Positions 1 through 15,100 of a stretch of 64,000 nt of DNA are shown one piece after another (position 1 is the first letter of the stretch; each line of letters begins with the position of its first letter). Origin of the DNA: Heterodera schachtii (Eukaryota > Nematoda > Chromadorea > Rhabditida > Heteroderidae); the NCBI GenBank assembly GCA_023374025.1, contig SIJG01000020.1, positions 1,161,121-1,225,120 of the forward strand. Reading direction: 5' to 3'. Below the pieces are notes generated by a model that saw only the letters and a list, made by a program, of their open reading frames with translations, did not search any database and had not been told where the DNA came from. The translations under genes and the position numbers were made by a program.

Positions 1-174
1 ATTATGGCACAAAAGGCGGAAAAGAAGGCAAAAACCCTTTTAACGGAATGGAAAATCCCGTCCATTTTCACAGAAAGCAACGGGGAAAAGCATCGGAAGA
101 TCAAAGCCAACGGCCGACAGAAGGCTAAAGGGAGAAATATCAATGAGAGGCAACTCAATAAATGAATGATAAAT

Positions 175-3100
175 TTAAAAATTAATTAAATAGCAAATTT
201 TAAAGCTAAAATATGCCTCTTCCATGGTCAAGTGCTGGTCTGGCACCAAATCCTCCAAATTGTCGAGGCTGGTCGACAAAGGGTCACCGCCGCATGCGAA
301 GTTGGCCAACCCGGAGAATTCTGTGGTGCTGGCGTGCCTTAATTATTAAATTTGAATAAGGGTATTTAAATGCCAATTTTCAATCCAATTTTTCACCTTA
401 GATTGTCTCCATTCTGTGCTTGTTGGCTTTGGCATTGTGGGACCGGCGACGGCAAATTAAGCAAATCTTGCGGAAGCAATTCACGCTGAAGCATAAAATG
501 AAATTGGTAAAACCCTAAAGGCACAGTAAAGGCCGTTACCGTATTCTGCTGTTGGTTTTGTTTGTATTGCATTTGCCTGCTGTAACATCCCATGAAATTT
601 GTTGAGTGGAAGGCGTTCAAATGTTCATTTGGAAATGCCGTGCCAGCACAGCCAAATGGCGGCATCAAATTTTGCTGATGAGTCATTGAAGCTGCTGGGA
701 ATTAATTAGGTTTCCTAATTATCAATAAATTAAAAAATGCCTTTACCATAAGGCATTTGCGGATTCATTTGAACATGGTGCACATTTTGTTGCTGCTGTG
801 GTTGTTGTTTCTGTGCTGGTGCCATTAATGTCATGGGCAAACCATCAACACTTGGCCAACACCAATTCATTGAGTGATTTTGGACCTTAAATCAAAATTT
901 ACTCAAATTGATACATTCAAAAAGATTTCAAATTATTCCATGAATTTTCACATTTATCCTTGGTTTTTGTTAGTTTTGCCATATGTTTTTTAACTTCTAC
1001 CCCGCCTTTCTGCTGGCTAATGGTACTATTTTTAAATCTGTAATTATGACTGACTTTCTGAACATGCTGAATATGTTCCAAATGAATGTGCTGTTGCTGT
1101 TGGACATCCACGGAATGGCGAAGCATTTCCTGGCACTGTTGCTGATGGTTCTGCGGTTGTTGTGCGTATCTGTTCCCGACATTGACGGCCAGTGGACGCA
1201 CAACTGAAAAGGTGTCATTAAGTTGTAATTTTTTAAATTTATCAATTAAAAATATTTCCGCCATTGCCTAGCTGACTGCCGTTGCAGCTGGTGCTGTTAC
1301 TGCTCGTCCTGCTTGTGTTGTTTGGGCTTGGACTGCTCGTCGAGTAAACGGACTGGTCCGAATTGGGTGGAGTCAGCATGTTCTGAGGTGGCGGAGGAGA
1401 AATGACCACCACGGAAGAAGTGGCCGAAGTTGAGGCCACATTTGTGCCAACTGAAAATGCCGAGGCATTAATTAGTATAATTATTTGTAAACGAATTTAA
1501 AAACGAACCAATTTGACTCGGTTTCTGCAACTCAAATTGTTCATAGGGCCTTGAGAGTGCCGCTTTCTTCGCAACTTCGGCACCAATAAAATCAGACTGC
1601 TGAAAATTGCCATTAATTTTTATTGCAAATGACTTTCAAATAGCTTTTACCTCATCCGTGCCATTGCTTCTTTTTGCGCAAGTGCTCCGTTGGCGTTTGG
1701 TGCCAATTTTCACTTAAATATTTATCAATTGATGTCTTTCTTTCATCTATTAACCACCTTCGCATCCGTTGTGTCTCTGCTGAACATTCGCCGTTCCGCT
1801 GCTGCACGGTCTTCCCATCTGCTGGAAGTGCTGTTGTTCCGGATACTTTTTGAACAGTTTCATGAATTCTCCATGTCCGGGCTGGGAAGGCATTGGTGGC
1901 AATTAAGAACACATAAATGAGTCAATTAACGAACTCTTGAAATCAGCTCAGGGATAATCTTGGTGTCCGCTGAATTGGCTTTTGTGCGGTCGGCGTGGAG
2001 TTGAAGCAGTGCCTCGGTCGAGTCGTACTGGCCCAATTCAACGGCGAGGAACAACGGAGTGCGGCCCTAAATTTTTTAGGTTTGCTCAAAATAAAATAAT
2101 ATAAATAAATGATTATAAATGCATCATTAATTTATTGCTTTTCACCCACTTGTTGGTCTGTTGCCTCGCGATTGGCTCCGTGCCGAACAAGCAGTTCAAT
2201 CATCGCCACGTTGTTGCAACTTGCAGCAAAATGTAACGCCGTTTTGCCGCTGTAGCCCAAAAATTCTGCATCACCAGTTTGGTTCACAAAAAAGGCTCGT
2301 TGATCGGCTTCCAACGTCTCAATCATCAGTTCAGCAATGCGTAAATAATGTTTACCGCTTAAAGGGTATATTTTTTTCTGTATAGTTTTTGCTGGCAACA
2401 ATAAGCTAACGTTTACTGTATGTATTTGCCGATTTAAAGTATACGCTATAAGGAATGGATGTATCACAAATAAACATTTTTAATTTTAGCCATTATATTC
2501 GGCTATCATTAAGACTAGTTGTAAGCCAGACTTTTTAACATCTTGCTTGAATGAACTATTTTGCTACGCTGAATTTTATACCGTATTCAATGGTCTGTGA
2601 CTACAGTGTATTATCATTAGGGATGTACACATTAATTCCATTGATTTTTTTACATAAAAATTTTTTTTATTCGGGTTTTTTATAAAAGTTGTGCGTGAAA
2701 TTTCAATTATCCTTCAAAAAATTTCAAGTAATTCAGAAAATGATGACGAAGTTAAAAAATTCAATAACATTTTCCATGACTAGTTTTATGTCCTAAAAAT
2801 TGCATCCCTAATCATCTCATTTAGCGTTCACTATTGCTTGAATTTTTCTTTGATATTTATGATTCAATTATCTATCATTTCCCGTACATATCCCAAAGGA
2901 TTGTTTCGCCCTTTTCTTCTCACAATTAGTCCCACCTCATTAGTGCGCAACGCATCAGCGGCGTTTCGTTTCGCTTGTACAATGCGCTCAGCACCGCCAC
3001 CAGTGGGTCCGGCTCGTCCGCCTCCGTCTCCCCATTCCCATCGTTTTTGTTGCTGTTTCTGCTACAACTCGCTGCCGCCACCGCTTCGCCGATTAAAAAC

Positions 3101-6100
3101 TCGGCCATTTCGACGTGTCCGCTTTCGCATACCGCGTACAGCGGCGTCCGTCCGTCCGCGTCCGCCAGTCGCTGGTCCGCCTCAAACTCTGTGACCAATT
3201 TGCGCACCGCGAGCAGCCTTTGTCCACGTACGGCCAGCAACAATGGGGAAGTGAATTCTGAAGGTCGGCAAATATTATATAATTAACAAAATTAAATTCA
3301 AATTCACTCGCCCGTGTCCAACGCGTTGATTTTGGCTCCCTTGGTGAACAGCAACTGAATGTTGTTCACCAGGCACTGCTCGTCGTCCGCCTTGAAGTTC
3401 GGGTTTTGGAACAGCAAATGGAGCAAAGTGCGACCACGCTCATCAGGTGCATTCACCTGTTTAGCATTTTGATTTATAATAAACAAAGTTTCCATTTTAA
3501 CTAACGAGTTGAGGCTCCAGCCGTTCTTCAAGCCCTAACAGTCCAATCGGAGAAAAGAGGGCATTTTCACGAAGGTGGGCCAACAACTTTCGTCTTTCCA
3601 TGTCCTCGATCATTCGACCGTGCGAATCTGACAACAAATGAATGTTATGCATGATAGCTAATAATCAAAATTAAATCGTTTTCAAAAAGATTTTACCGAT
3701 CGGAGAATGTTCCGTCGATGATCCGCCAATGCCCGAGGAGGACGAGCGTGAGCAATACGGACCAGCAGCAGCACCAGGAGGAGGAGCATGATGGGGGTGG
3801 ACACTTGAAAAAAGTATAAATTAAATATTTTGAAAAATAAAAATATTATTACGCATTTGAGTGAATTGTCTGCTGTTTGTTATGAGAAACTAATGAATGA
3901 TATTGGCCGGGCGCAAAATGCTGCTGCTGCTGCCGCAGGTCAATTAGTTGAGAGAATTGGCTGAAAATTTTTAAAATTAGACATTATTTTTTTTTATCAC
4001 ATAAGAGGAAAGTTGTCAAAGAATTAAGAGTTGAATAATTAATTAAAACAAATAAATGCCAAAAAGAATGCAATTATCTTTTGTTAAATTATTTAAATAT
4101 TCTATTTTTTCACCCATGCTCCTGCTGTTGCTGGTTGTTGTTGATGGCATTATTTGCGTGCACATTGCTCGTCAAACTGTTCAGACTTTCCGCGTTGCGA
4201 ATCAGCGGAATAGCCGACGCGGCGGTGGACGACGCGCAACTGTCCGTGCTGATGCTGCCGGCGTTGAACATCAAATGCTGCTGCTGTTGCTGCTGCGGCT
4301 GATGGAATTGGTAGGCATTTTGCTGGTGATGGTTGTGTTGCGTGTACGCGTTGAACAGGTGCTGCTGCGTGTTGCCGTCAATCAGCGGCGGCTGATAGTG
4401 GCCAGGGCCGACCCCACCGCACAAAGTTGCCAATGAATTTTTGGCGACTAAAAATGGGAAAATTCCATTTTAAAATATATAAGAATTCGAATTTAGTAAT
4501 TTAGAATTATGGATCACTTTTCGACTCTTGCGCCGGGAATTCCGGCTTCCACGTTTTTGCGTATCGCCGTTGTCGGCTGCGAATGCGACCGCTTGCGAAC
4601 ACTGTGCCGGCGGCGGCCGACGCAATCGAAACCATCGCAAAGGCGAGCAAAGCAAACCAAAAGAACAGTGAAGAGGCGCGCGGCTTAAGCGCTTCGGACT
4701 GCAGAATTGCGATGGGAATGTCGAGATTCTGAAGCAGAGAAACGGACACTCAATTAGTGCTAATTAGGCGTGGGTAAATATTTAATTGTTCCATTAATTA
4801 AAATGAATTTAATTTTCTTTATAAAATTGGAGATTCAATTAAGTAATGCCTCCATTGGAATGTATTTCATTTGTCCCTCCCCAAATTTATTTTTCATTTG
4901 CCTTTTGCCCCCACCCAACAAAAATATGCTACAGCATTTCTTTTTTTGATATTCACGTCAATTCTGAGCCTTTACGTGGAGATTATCTCCCATTTTTGTT
5001 AATTGTCATTTCATTATGTGCATTTAATTCTAATGAAAATTTATCCCTGTCAAAAATTTATCCTTCAAGTCAAAAACAATGTGCAAACACAAAGTGGGAA
5101 ATCGGCAAATTGGTGCCATTCCCAGACCCCGTCTTTCAAATCAAGTGGAGTCGAATTAATATTAAAAATATAATTAATAGAATTCGAATAATCAAATCAC
5201 CTGTTTGGCATTTGCGGCTCCCAGATAAGCAGCAACATTATCCAAGTCCGAAAAGCACAGTGTGTGAACGCCGACCAATCGGGTTGACTGTGCCAAACTG
5301 CCGGGAGCGATCCTTAAAAAGCCAAGAATTTTTATAGAAAAATATTTTAAAATATTTTTTGCTCTTACATATTGCACATGGTGACATCAACTTGCAAAAA
5401 CAAAGCAATGCCTTCGACAACATCTGAAAATAAAAATGAAAATAATATAATTATTAAGAAACAAATAATATTTAATTTTTTTATTTACTCAGTCATTGTT
5501 TAATTAAATCAATTAGTTAATTACCCTTTTCCTCCGCCTTTCTTTTGCTCCGTTTGCCCGCTTCCCCCTCCTTCTCATCGTAGCGGACATTGAACAGTGC
5601 CGTTGCGTTCACTTCCGGTGGCAATTCAATGCGTTTGCCAATGCCTTTGTCTGATCTCCATTCAAAAAGTTTGGGCTAAACACAATTAAAATTCAAATAT
5701 ATTTTTAAATTAATTTTTCCATGCCTTTTTGTCGTATAGGTCAATTGCCAGTGCCAACGACGCGCGGAGATGGGCACTCAATGCGACCAAAAATTGGCGA
5801 AACAGTGCCGTGTCGTTGAAAAGTGTGGACGGATGGAGTGCGACCGCCAAGAACAGCTCGCCGAGCAGCAATTTGGGTTGGTCATCCGCCGTGGGGTCGG
5901 GCTCATGCGCGTCGTGGACACAGTCGCCGCCCTGTGAATTTTCAAATTTAAAAATCGTTTAAATTTTTTAAATTTTATAAAGTTGGGCCGGTCATATGAA
6001 AAATCGGTTTCGGCACATCGCCCGTCCCCTGGGTCAATTGTCCATTCTATGATTAGATTAATATTCCAATTGTCCACCCACGTCCCATCCGCAGTTCGCC

Positions 6101-9100
6101 TGATTGCACTGCTCGTCACAATGGCCGTCCGCGTACACTTTGGCACAGTCGACCATCCACGGACACGTCGCCTGGTGCCGCTCCAAACAGTCAAAGCCGT
6201 CGAACAAGCAGCGTTCGTTGTTGCAAATCTTAATTCAGAAAATAGACGGATTTAAAAATTAATTTGCTAATATAGGTATAGGAAAAATAAACAAATTAAA
6301 AATAAATTAATAGTTGTGGTGACATAAAACCGACTCACTTCATCGCATTTTCCATCCGCAAACACATGTGAACAATAGCTTGCCTGTGGGCATTTGCCAA
6401 AGGGTTGTGCCTGTTTTGTTGAACAATCTCCGCCGTCGAATTGGCACGCAAATAAATTGCACTAAATTAAAAGGAAATTTGTTTTAAAATTTCATTTTTG
6501 GAAATCAAGCAATAATAATTATTGTTTTAATAATTATTAATAATTTCGATATTTTTCAACAAATCACCTCCGAATCACACCGATGGTTTCCGTATTTGGC
6601 CTCGCATCCCGCTTTCTTGCAGTTTTCCTTGTCCATCAAATCAGTCCGATTGAATTTGTCGACGGGCACTGAGGTCTAAAAAATTTCGAATTTTTTATTT
6701 CATAAATGATTTTCCCAGAAAATCACTTCGCAATGGCGTCCAGTGAACCCGCGCGAACATTCGCATTGGAAATGGTTGACTTTGTCGTGGCATTTTCCGC
6801 CGTTGGCACAAACACTTTAAAAAATAAAATTAAAAGGGCACAAAATTACATTATTCTAATTGTCACATTTTTTCACAGTCGTTTCGATTCTCTTCACAAT
6901 TCGGGCCAATCCAACCCGGGGCGCAATCGCATCGGTACCGATCGTTGCCAATGTTCACACATTTGCCCTTGTGTTTGCACGGAGAAGGGCCTAAATTTAA
7001 TAAATAATAATATTTTTTAAATTTTAACTTTTTAAACTAATTCTTAATTAATAATTTATTTCCAATTTAATTGGTATGGAAATATTAATTCATAAATTAT
7101 ATAAATTATTTTATGTGTGTACTTTTTGAGCACGGATTTCGCTCAATTTCGCACTGTTCTCCCTCAAAGCCGATCAAACATTTGCAGCCCCACGAGCCAT
7201 CTGATGATGATTTTAAAAAGTTTAAATAAATTTTCAAATTTTATTGCCAAACCCTTCGTCTTCCCGCATTTTCCACCATTTCGGCATCCGTTTTCGCAGT
7301 GTCTTTCAATTGGCATATTCTCACATAATGTCCCCGAAAAATTCTTTGGGCAAATGCATTCAAAATGAATTGCTAAATTCGCAAAAATTATTTAATTACA
7401 ATAAATTATAAAAATAAATTACCCCCATTCTGCTGATTGTCCTTCACACTTACACATTGGCCACCATTTTTGCACGGATTTTTATGCAAAGGACAGCTTT
7501 GATTGCTAAAAATGTTTTATTTAATTATTTTTTTTTATTTTGAGTTTATTTTTACAATGCTTTCTCCCCATTTTCGGCCGACTGCTCACAAAATGTTCCC
7601 TTCCACCCGTGTTGGCATTCGCAGTACACTTTTTGTTTGTCCGACAGAGACTAAGAAAAGATTATTAAAAATTAAAAAGGGACGCTAATTAATTGCCAAC
7701 TTCGATTCGGCATTGGCCATGAACACATGGATTGTGGCCACGCTCACAGGGGGACGAAAGATGGGCACACTTTTGGCCAGGAGCACATTCACAGGTCAAT
7801 GAGCTGAAAAGGCAACAATTTTTGATTATAATTTGCTTAATTATCCAAAAAATTACTTATAGTCTTTTGTCGGTGTGCAAATTGTCCCCTCGGGGCATGG
7901 TTTAAATTCGCAGGGGTCGGGCTTTTCGCTGCAATATATTAAGTACAACCCGTATAATATTAATATAAATTGAATTGAAATAAAATTTCCATATTTTTAA
8001 AATATTTTAATCTATTAAAAAATGTTTAATTTAATTATTGCCCTTTGTTTACATTTCGCACAAAATGCCGCCAAATTTTGGCGGACATTCGCACTGTTCT
8101 GACGACGCATTTTGGCAGGTGGCCCCATTCTGGCAGTCCAATTCGCATTTGTTCGCGCTTTCTTCATGTTGAAATTCGCAATTTTTGCCAGAAAATCCTT
8201 AAAAACAAATTTTTAAAGAAAATATAAAAATTTTTAAAAATTATTTTTTCCAAAATATTACCAAATTTGCATCGGCATTCGTAGTGGCCCAATTGGTCGT
8301 GGCAAATGCCTCCGTTTTGACACGGTTGTTCATCATCACAATAACTGATCCGTGACGCGCACATGTCGCCGGTGTAACCAAACTTAAAATGAGTAAAAAT
8401 GAATAAAAATAAATTTTTATTATTTTCATAAAATATATAAAATATTTTTAAAAAATGAATAAAATTTATCGAAAATAAACGCTAACACTCACCTCGCATT
8501 CGCATTTGTAACTGCCGACCAAATTGACGCATTTGCCGTTGAAACAACGCGTCATCTCATCCGAACATTCGTCCACGTCCTCCGTGCAATTTTGGCCCTT
8601 AAAAATTCATTTAAATTTCAATTTTAAATAATAATTTTGTGTTTTTTCACCTTCCATCCCTCATCGCATAAGCATGTGTAGCTTCCGTTGAACGGATTTG
8701 TAAAACAATGGCCATGTTCGCATAGATTTTCGTGGATGTTGCAAATGTTTTGGAATTCGCACAACGCACCTTAATTGTTTAGAAGTTAATTATTTTTGTA
8801 AATTTCTGGCATTTTGTACCAATTCGGTCCGGCGCACAACGGCAATCGTATCGAGCAATGCCATCCACGCATGTTGAGCCGGCGTAACACAAATTGTCCA
8901 CACAGTCATCAATGTTGATATCGCAAAATTTTCCTGAAAATTAAAAAAAAAAATTAAATTTAAAATCGCGGCAAATGCACCAGCAAATCCGCCAACGCAA
9001 ATGCACATGTAGGAGCCGTGCCGATTCACACAAGTGCCTCCGTTTTTGCACAAAGTGGCGCCAAACCGTTCACATTCGTTGATGTCCTGCTCACAAAAAT

Positions 9101-12100
9101 CACCTGCAATGGATTTTAAATACCTTTAATATTATTATTATTTTACAAGTATAAATTTTGCCATAATTACCCCCCCCCCCCGCCCAATTTTATCTGTCCC
9201 TCTCCCCCTCCTCCCCCACCTTCAAAGCCGTGCATGCATTTGCACTGCGACGCGTGCCAATTCCTCTCCACCACAATGCCATTCCCATCGCGCACGTCAT
9301 CGGCCCACGCGTGTGCACATTTGCCGCCGTTCAAACAAGTCATCATGCCCATATCGCATTCGTCAACGGCACGCTCACAATGTTTGCCTGAATGGCAATT
9401 TAAGTAGTGAGAATCCCATAATGGCAATTAATTTTGAATAAAATAAATTTTTCAAAATACCCTCAAAGCCGGGCAAACATTCGCATTCCCAGCGCCAGTC
9501 AAAATGCGCGTCCAAGGCCCAAACTGCGGTTGTGGCCATAATGTTCTCGTGGCATTGTGCACCGTTTAGGCACGGAAAATGGTTGGCCAGGCACGGGTCA
9601 GTGGGACGGTGCGGCACTTCACAGAGATAGCCGACAAAGTCCGATGGACAATCGCAGTAAAAGCCGCCAATCTGTTGGATTTAAATTTATTAAATAACGA
9701 AGTAATGGTAATGATATTTACGGTGTTCACGCATTTCCCGCCATTTTGGCACAATTTGTCCATCAGTTGGCACTCGTCAATGTCCTCTTGGCACCTTTGC
9801 CCGCTCCACCCCGTTTGGCATTGGCAATGACTGCCGTTCTGGTCGTTCATACAAAACCCATTCAGACAAACTTCCGTAGAGCTTTGGCAGAAGTTCATGT
9901 CCGCGCATATTTTACCTTCAACAAAAATTGGCAAATTGTTAAAATATTTATTTTAATTGATCAATGCTTCCAAATCATTGCTTCCAAAATACAGAAAATG
10001 GTATAATGTTTTTCCGGAAAAAAATATCTAACCCCAAATCTACTCTAATATTGACTCATTAATTTGCGCTTTGCTATAATAATAATCCGTTCCATCCGCG
10101 CCGCGCCGTTTGCCCCCCCCCCCCCCCCCCAGGGGATGTTTTGTTTGTTTTCCCATGACCCAGGACCATAAACAGAGCAAATGATGTAAAGCGCAAGAGA
10201 TAAGCCATCATCACTCTTATGCATGTACTTCTTATTCACTCATTCATTAAAGCATTTTTTGTGTAAATTTTAGTCAAAAGCCAAAAATAAATAAAATAAT
10301 AATAATAATTCAATAAATAAAAAATTCAATAAAATTCTCATTTTTTGCCAATTCACTCGGCTTTTTGTTTGCCAATGAATGAACATACAATACAGCTTCT
10401 TCATTTTCCCATGCAAACCAGTTTTGTAACTTTAAACGCATCACAAAATTCACAAAACACACACAGAGCAATCGCTTCGCATCTGTTGGGGGGGGGGGGG
10501 GGGAGGTGATCCCTCTTCCCCTTCCCTTCCATCCCCCTCCCCTCCCTCTCCCCCCCCCCCCTTCTCCCCCTCCCACTTTGCTTTTCATCATTTTCTGTTT
10601 TACAGTTGAGCAATGATGAACATTTTATTGAAAAGGAAAAGCGGAGTGGAAAAAAGTGAATGAGATAGGACGTGGGTAAAAGCGGACGACGATAATGAGA
10701 TGAGAAAGGGTGGAAAGGAAAAGAAAAAATAGAAGTAAGTAAGATGAAATGTGAAAAAGAAAAGGATTGAAGGGAGAGAGTGAAAGTGGGTGGATGAAGA
10801 GTGATAGAGAAGGAAGGAAATTGCAAAGTAGAAAAGAGGAAATAAGGAAGGAAGTAAAGAAAAGAAAAACGGAGAAGCGATGAGGAGAATAATCACGAGA
10901 AAGAGGAAGAGGAGGAGAAGCAAGAAATAGGAAGAGAGAGGGGAAGAGGATAAGGAAGAGAGAGAGAAATAGGAGAAGGAAGAGAGAGCGGGGAGGGAAG
11001 AGGATGAGGAAGAAGACAAGGGAGAGGAGAAGGAAGAGAGAGAGAGAAATAGGAGAAGGAACAGAGAGGAAGAGAGAGCGGGGAGGGAAGAGGATGAGGA
11101 AGAAGACAAGGAAGAGGAGAAGGAAGAGAGAGAGAGAAATAGGAGAAGGAAGAGAGAGGAAGAGAGAGCGGGGAGGGAAGAGGAACACGGTGCTAACCCA
11201 AACTTTCCCAACCCATCCATTTTTCGTTCCCCCGCTCCGAATAGCATTTTCCGTGCTGCGAATGATGAATGCACGCAAGCAAAGTTGGCATTGAGAATCG
11301 CCCCTGAAGTGATGGACGGACGGACGGACGACGATTTATTGTCTGTCTGCCACGAAAGCGACGGGGTAATGGACGAACGGATGGGGGGGGGGGGGACAGA
11401 GGGGAAGAAGGGGACATCATGGGGGGAGAGAGAGGGACATGGTGGGGGTGCTTCTAACAAAGGTCTGTCTGATCAATGTGAAATGCCAAAAAACGATCTC
11501 TGATGAAAGTTATCCAAATTAAACAGATAAGTCAAAAAATCCAAACAAAAAAGAATTACATTATTATTATTTAAACATAATTTTCCAAAAAATCAGCCAG
11601 AAATTCCCTCACATTTTTATTGGAATGAATCGCATTTTCGCTCGCCCGTTGGCCACGGTTTTCTCCTCTCATCGCTCTGTGCCCATTTATTTTTTCCATT
11701 TTCATTTTTTCTCCCCCCCCCCCCCCATAAATAACTTTCGCCATTTCGCCCCGCTGCGCAAATGTGAAAGTGCGCGAATGAATGCCACAACAGTGGGCAA
11801 AAAAAGAGATTACGGTACACCCCTAACTCATTGAATGATTAATGAATGGGGGGCAAAGAGAGAAGGGAAAGACATTTGAAAATGCAAATTGTGGCATTTT
11901 GCATATTTTTTTAAAAATATTTTTGAATTTTATTTCGCCTCTCCCACCTGTGTATCCGTACTGACAATCGCACACAAAGTCGTCCACCGTCGTGCCAACT
12001 CGACAAGTGCCGTGCACACACGGGTCGTCCCTTCCTCCGTCCCTGTCGCAAATTGTCGGCACCGCATTCTCACAATATGTGCCAGTAAAGCCTTTAAAAT

Positions 12101-15100
12101 TATAATTACAAAAAATATACATTAAAATAAGCCTTAAAAATTTTCCATTAATTACAAAAAGGCATTGAAACGCTAATTTATTAATTATTTCATTAAATTA
12201 AAAATGAAAAAACGGACCAACGGCACAATGGCACTTAAACGACTCCTTGGTCTTCTCACATTCGGCCCCGTTAATACACGGATTGTGCCGATGACTGCAT
12301 CTTCGCAATTCGCACTGGGCACCAAACCAATTTGGGGAAGGGGAACAACTGAAATTGGCATCATTAATTAATTAGTGTTAATTAAAAAAAAAAATTAGAT
12401 TAAGAAAAATTTAAAGAAGAATAATTAGCAAAACAGACAATGAATGATAATTGACATAAAGAGAAAAGAAAGTCAAGTAGTCATTTATAAGTTTTAGCGG
12501 AGGAAATGAATGACCTTTTCCGTCAGCTAACGGCACAATATTGCACATTCGTGACTTGACTTGTCCACACTTCTCCCCCCCCCACTTTTTGGGCATGGAT
12601 TTGTGCCACCGAAATTCGTTGCGCAACAATGAAATAATAATGAATGAATGCGATTTCAGGATTTTCGGGGGCATTCCCACACTCAATTAAGGACAGAATG
12701 GCACCAAAATTGGCATTGTTTGCCATCATCGAGGGGAAAAGAGTAAACAAAAATAATTTTTTTTGAATAATTGCCATTCATGAAAAGACATCGGCAGAGT
12801 GTCTAATTTATAATTAATTTGGGATTAATGAGACCGAGATTAGTTTAAGCAGTTTTAGCTGATAAAACTCTAAAAACTCTGTGCGATAATTTGCGAATTT
12901 CCCGCCTTCCAAAAATGTTAAAAGCTTTTTTTAGTGTTGCCTTTTCGATGATGAGAAGCTTTTTCTCACCAAACTGATGATTAGATGATGATGATGATGG
13001 GCGCCTTTTCCGCTTAATTTGATTAGTGTCACCAATTTGGTGTGCCATCACTAATAGAGGGGGGGGGGGGAGGAAGATGAATGGGAAAATTGGATGATGG
13101 ATGAAGAAGGACTATGAAAGGTCATCAAAAACCTTCATCATCAGCATCATGATCCAATCCAATGGCACCAACTTTTAAATGTTCTCACGCTAATCAGCAC
13201 TAATTGGGCTAAATGACTAGTAATTTATAATGAGTCTCACCACCCCGCTTCATTTAAAAAATCGGAAGACCATAAAAGCAAGAAATTTCATATCCCTTCA
13301 TTTTTAAAATAAAGATAGCAATTTTAAACATTTATTTCAGTGTAATCCTTTCTTTCCGCTTTATCATAAAATGGCAATTCGTCCCAACGAACGGCGCCAT
13401 TTTCTTAAGAATTTTAGCTGCTTCTCATCATTCCCATCCCAACTGCCGTTCTCCACAAACAGTGGTGGTGGTGCACATAATAAGATGGACGATCGGCGGA
13501 TGAAAAAGTGCACTTTCCCATGGCCCCTTCCCCCCCCCCCCGCCCCCCGGGGGAGTGCATCCCATTAATAAATAAATATCAGCACACGCTAAATAACCCT
13601 ACCATAACGGTGGTGAGTTAATTTAATGGACCGTAATTGAATTGGTAAGTCACACATTTAACATAAGCAAACAAATTTAAAAAAGGCAAAAAAGTTAAGG
13701 GGAAAAATTCCTTTTTTTAAAAAATCCGAAAAAAGGAAAAAAGCAGTAAATAAAAACAAATAAATTATTAAAAAGCAGAAGAAAGTCTCGAAAAAACATA
13801 ATGTTCGATAAATACCCATTCCCACGCTGATAAGAGAGACAAATTGCCAAACAAAAAAACAAAAAAGCGATGAGAGAAAGGAACCCTAAAAGTGTTTGTA
13901 AGGCGTGGGAAAGGCACCACACAGAAAGAGGGGAGAGAATTTTGTGTGGCACAAAACGAGCACAGCGATTACGACCCACCGGCACAAAACCAATCGGCGG
14001 TGGGTGCCGTTGGGCAAGTGCCGACATTTTTGACACACACACAAAAAATTGCCGCCACATTTTTTGCTATAGGTAATATAAATGGATTAGTGGTCGAAAT
14101 CCCTCCCTCAAAGGCAAAGCGGAAGAAAAAAAAAATGGGGGGGGGGGGAAGAAATCCCTCAAGGATGGGACTTTGGGGGGGGGGGGAGGGATGACTTTGT
14201 GTGAGAGATCGCCCCGAATGTATTTATTGGATTTGCTGTGATGCAATGCAATTTTTCCATTTTCTTTTTTTCGCTAAAAATGTTGCCGAAAAGCCAAAAA
14301 ATGCGTTTCATTTTTTTTTGTAAAATTAATTTGAATTATTTATAAAAAAAAATTCAAAAGAAAAGTGGCGCCAATTCCTTCCCCAGCAGTTTTGAATTTA
14401 AATTTTGCTGCTGCTACAAAGTTTAGCTGCACAAATAATTTATTCGTCGTCTCATCCAATCGCTTTTCTCTGCTGCCCTTTCCCCCGAGCAATTGGAGAC
14501 AAAAGAATATTTTCCCTATTTTTTTCGACTTAAATGCAATGAATGGTTTTATTTTATTCGTACATTTAACAAATCGTTGAATTAAAACCCCAAAAAACCG
14601 GGGGTAACTCCGAATTTTACCCAATGGGGATTCATTTCGGGGATGGCAAAAAAAAAAGTTTATAAAACTATTAAGTAAAATTGCTTAAAGTTTCATATGT
14701 TTACTCTTTCTTATCATTAGGTTGGAATTATGAAGGAATAATTTGGCAAGAAATGGACAATTAATTAAGTTGGATCAATTAGAAATAAATGAATAATTAA
14801 ACGGAAGATTAGATAAGAGAATGGGAAAAATAATGGAAAGACAGAAAAAAAATCATTTCTATGAAATAAAATTTACGCGAATTAGGAAAAAAATGAAAGG
14901 AAAATTGAATGAAACTTAAAAAAACAAAAATTCAAAGCTGAAAACGGGAAAACCCACTCGCAATGTGAGCCGTCCCTGGAGCAAATTCCGTCGTGAAAGC
15001 ATTCCATGCCGGACAGTCGACAATCGAAACGGTGCGGCAGCACAACATTTGTGGAAAGGGCAGTGCTGGCGGAGGCGGACAAAGACGACAAATTAGCGAC

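Larger units (their letters stand above)
6690..15100 (-). other. Notch ectodomain: block of about 19 EGF-like repeats
   Basis: Six-Cys EGF modules appear one after another in minus-strand exons. Examples are [17 protein letters not shown] near 8.55 kb, [16 protein letters not shown] near 8.33 kb, [18 protein letters not shown] near 9.75 kb and [19 protein letters not shown] near 6.95 kb. Several carry the D-I/V-D/N-E-C start typical of calcium-binding EGFs. Exon borders fall within or between repeats. The N-terminal two or three repeats (12.36-11.93 kb) are isolated by large introns. The count of 19 is a manual tally and could be off by one or two. Confidence 0.9.

Noticed and set aside
10600..11460. 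A 286-codon minus-strand frame rich in Ser, Leu and Phe
   Set aside because: It follows the GA/CT array inside a Notch intron. Composition and overlap with several other open frames mark it as low complexity.
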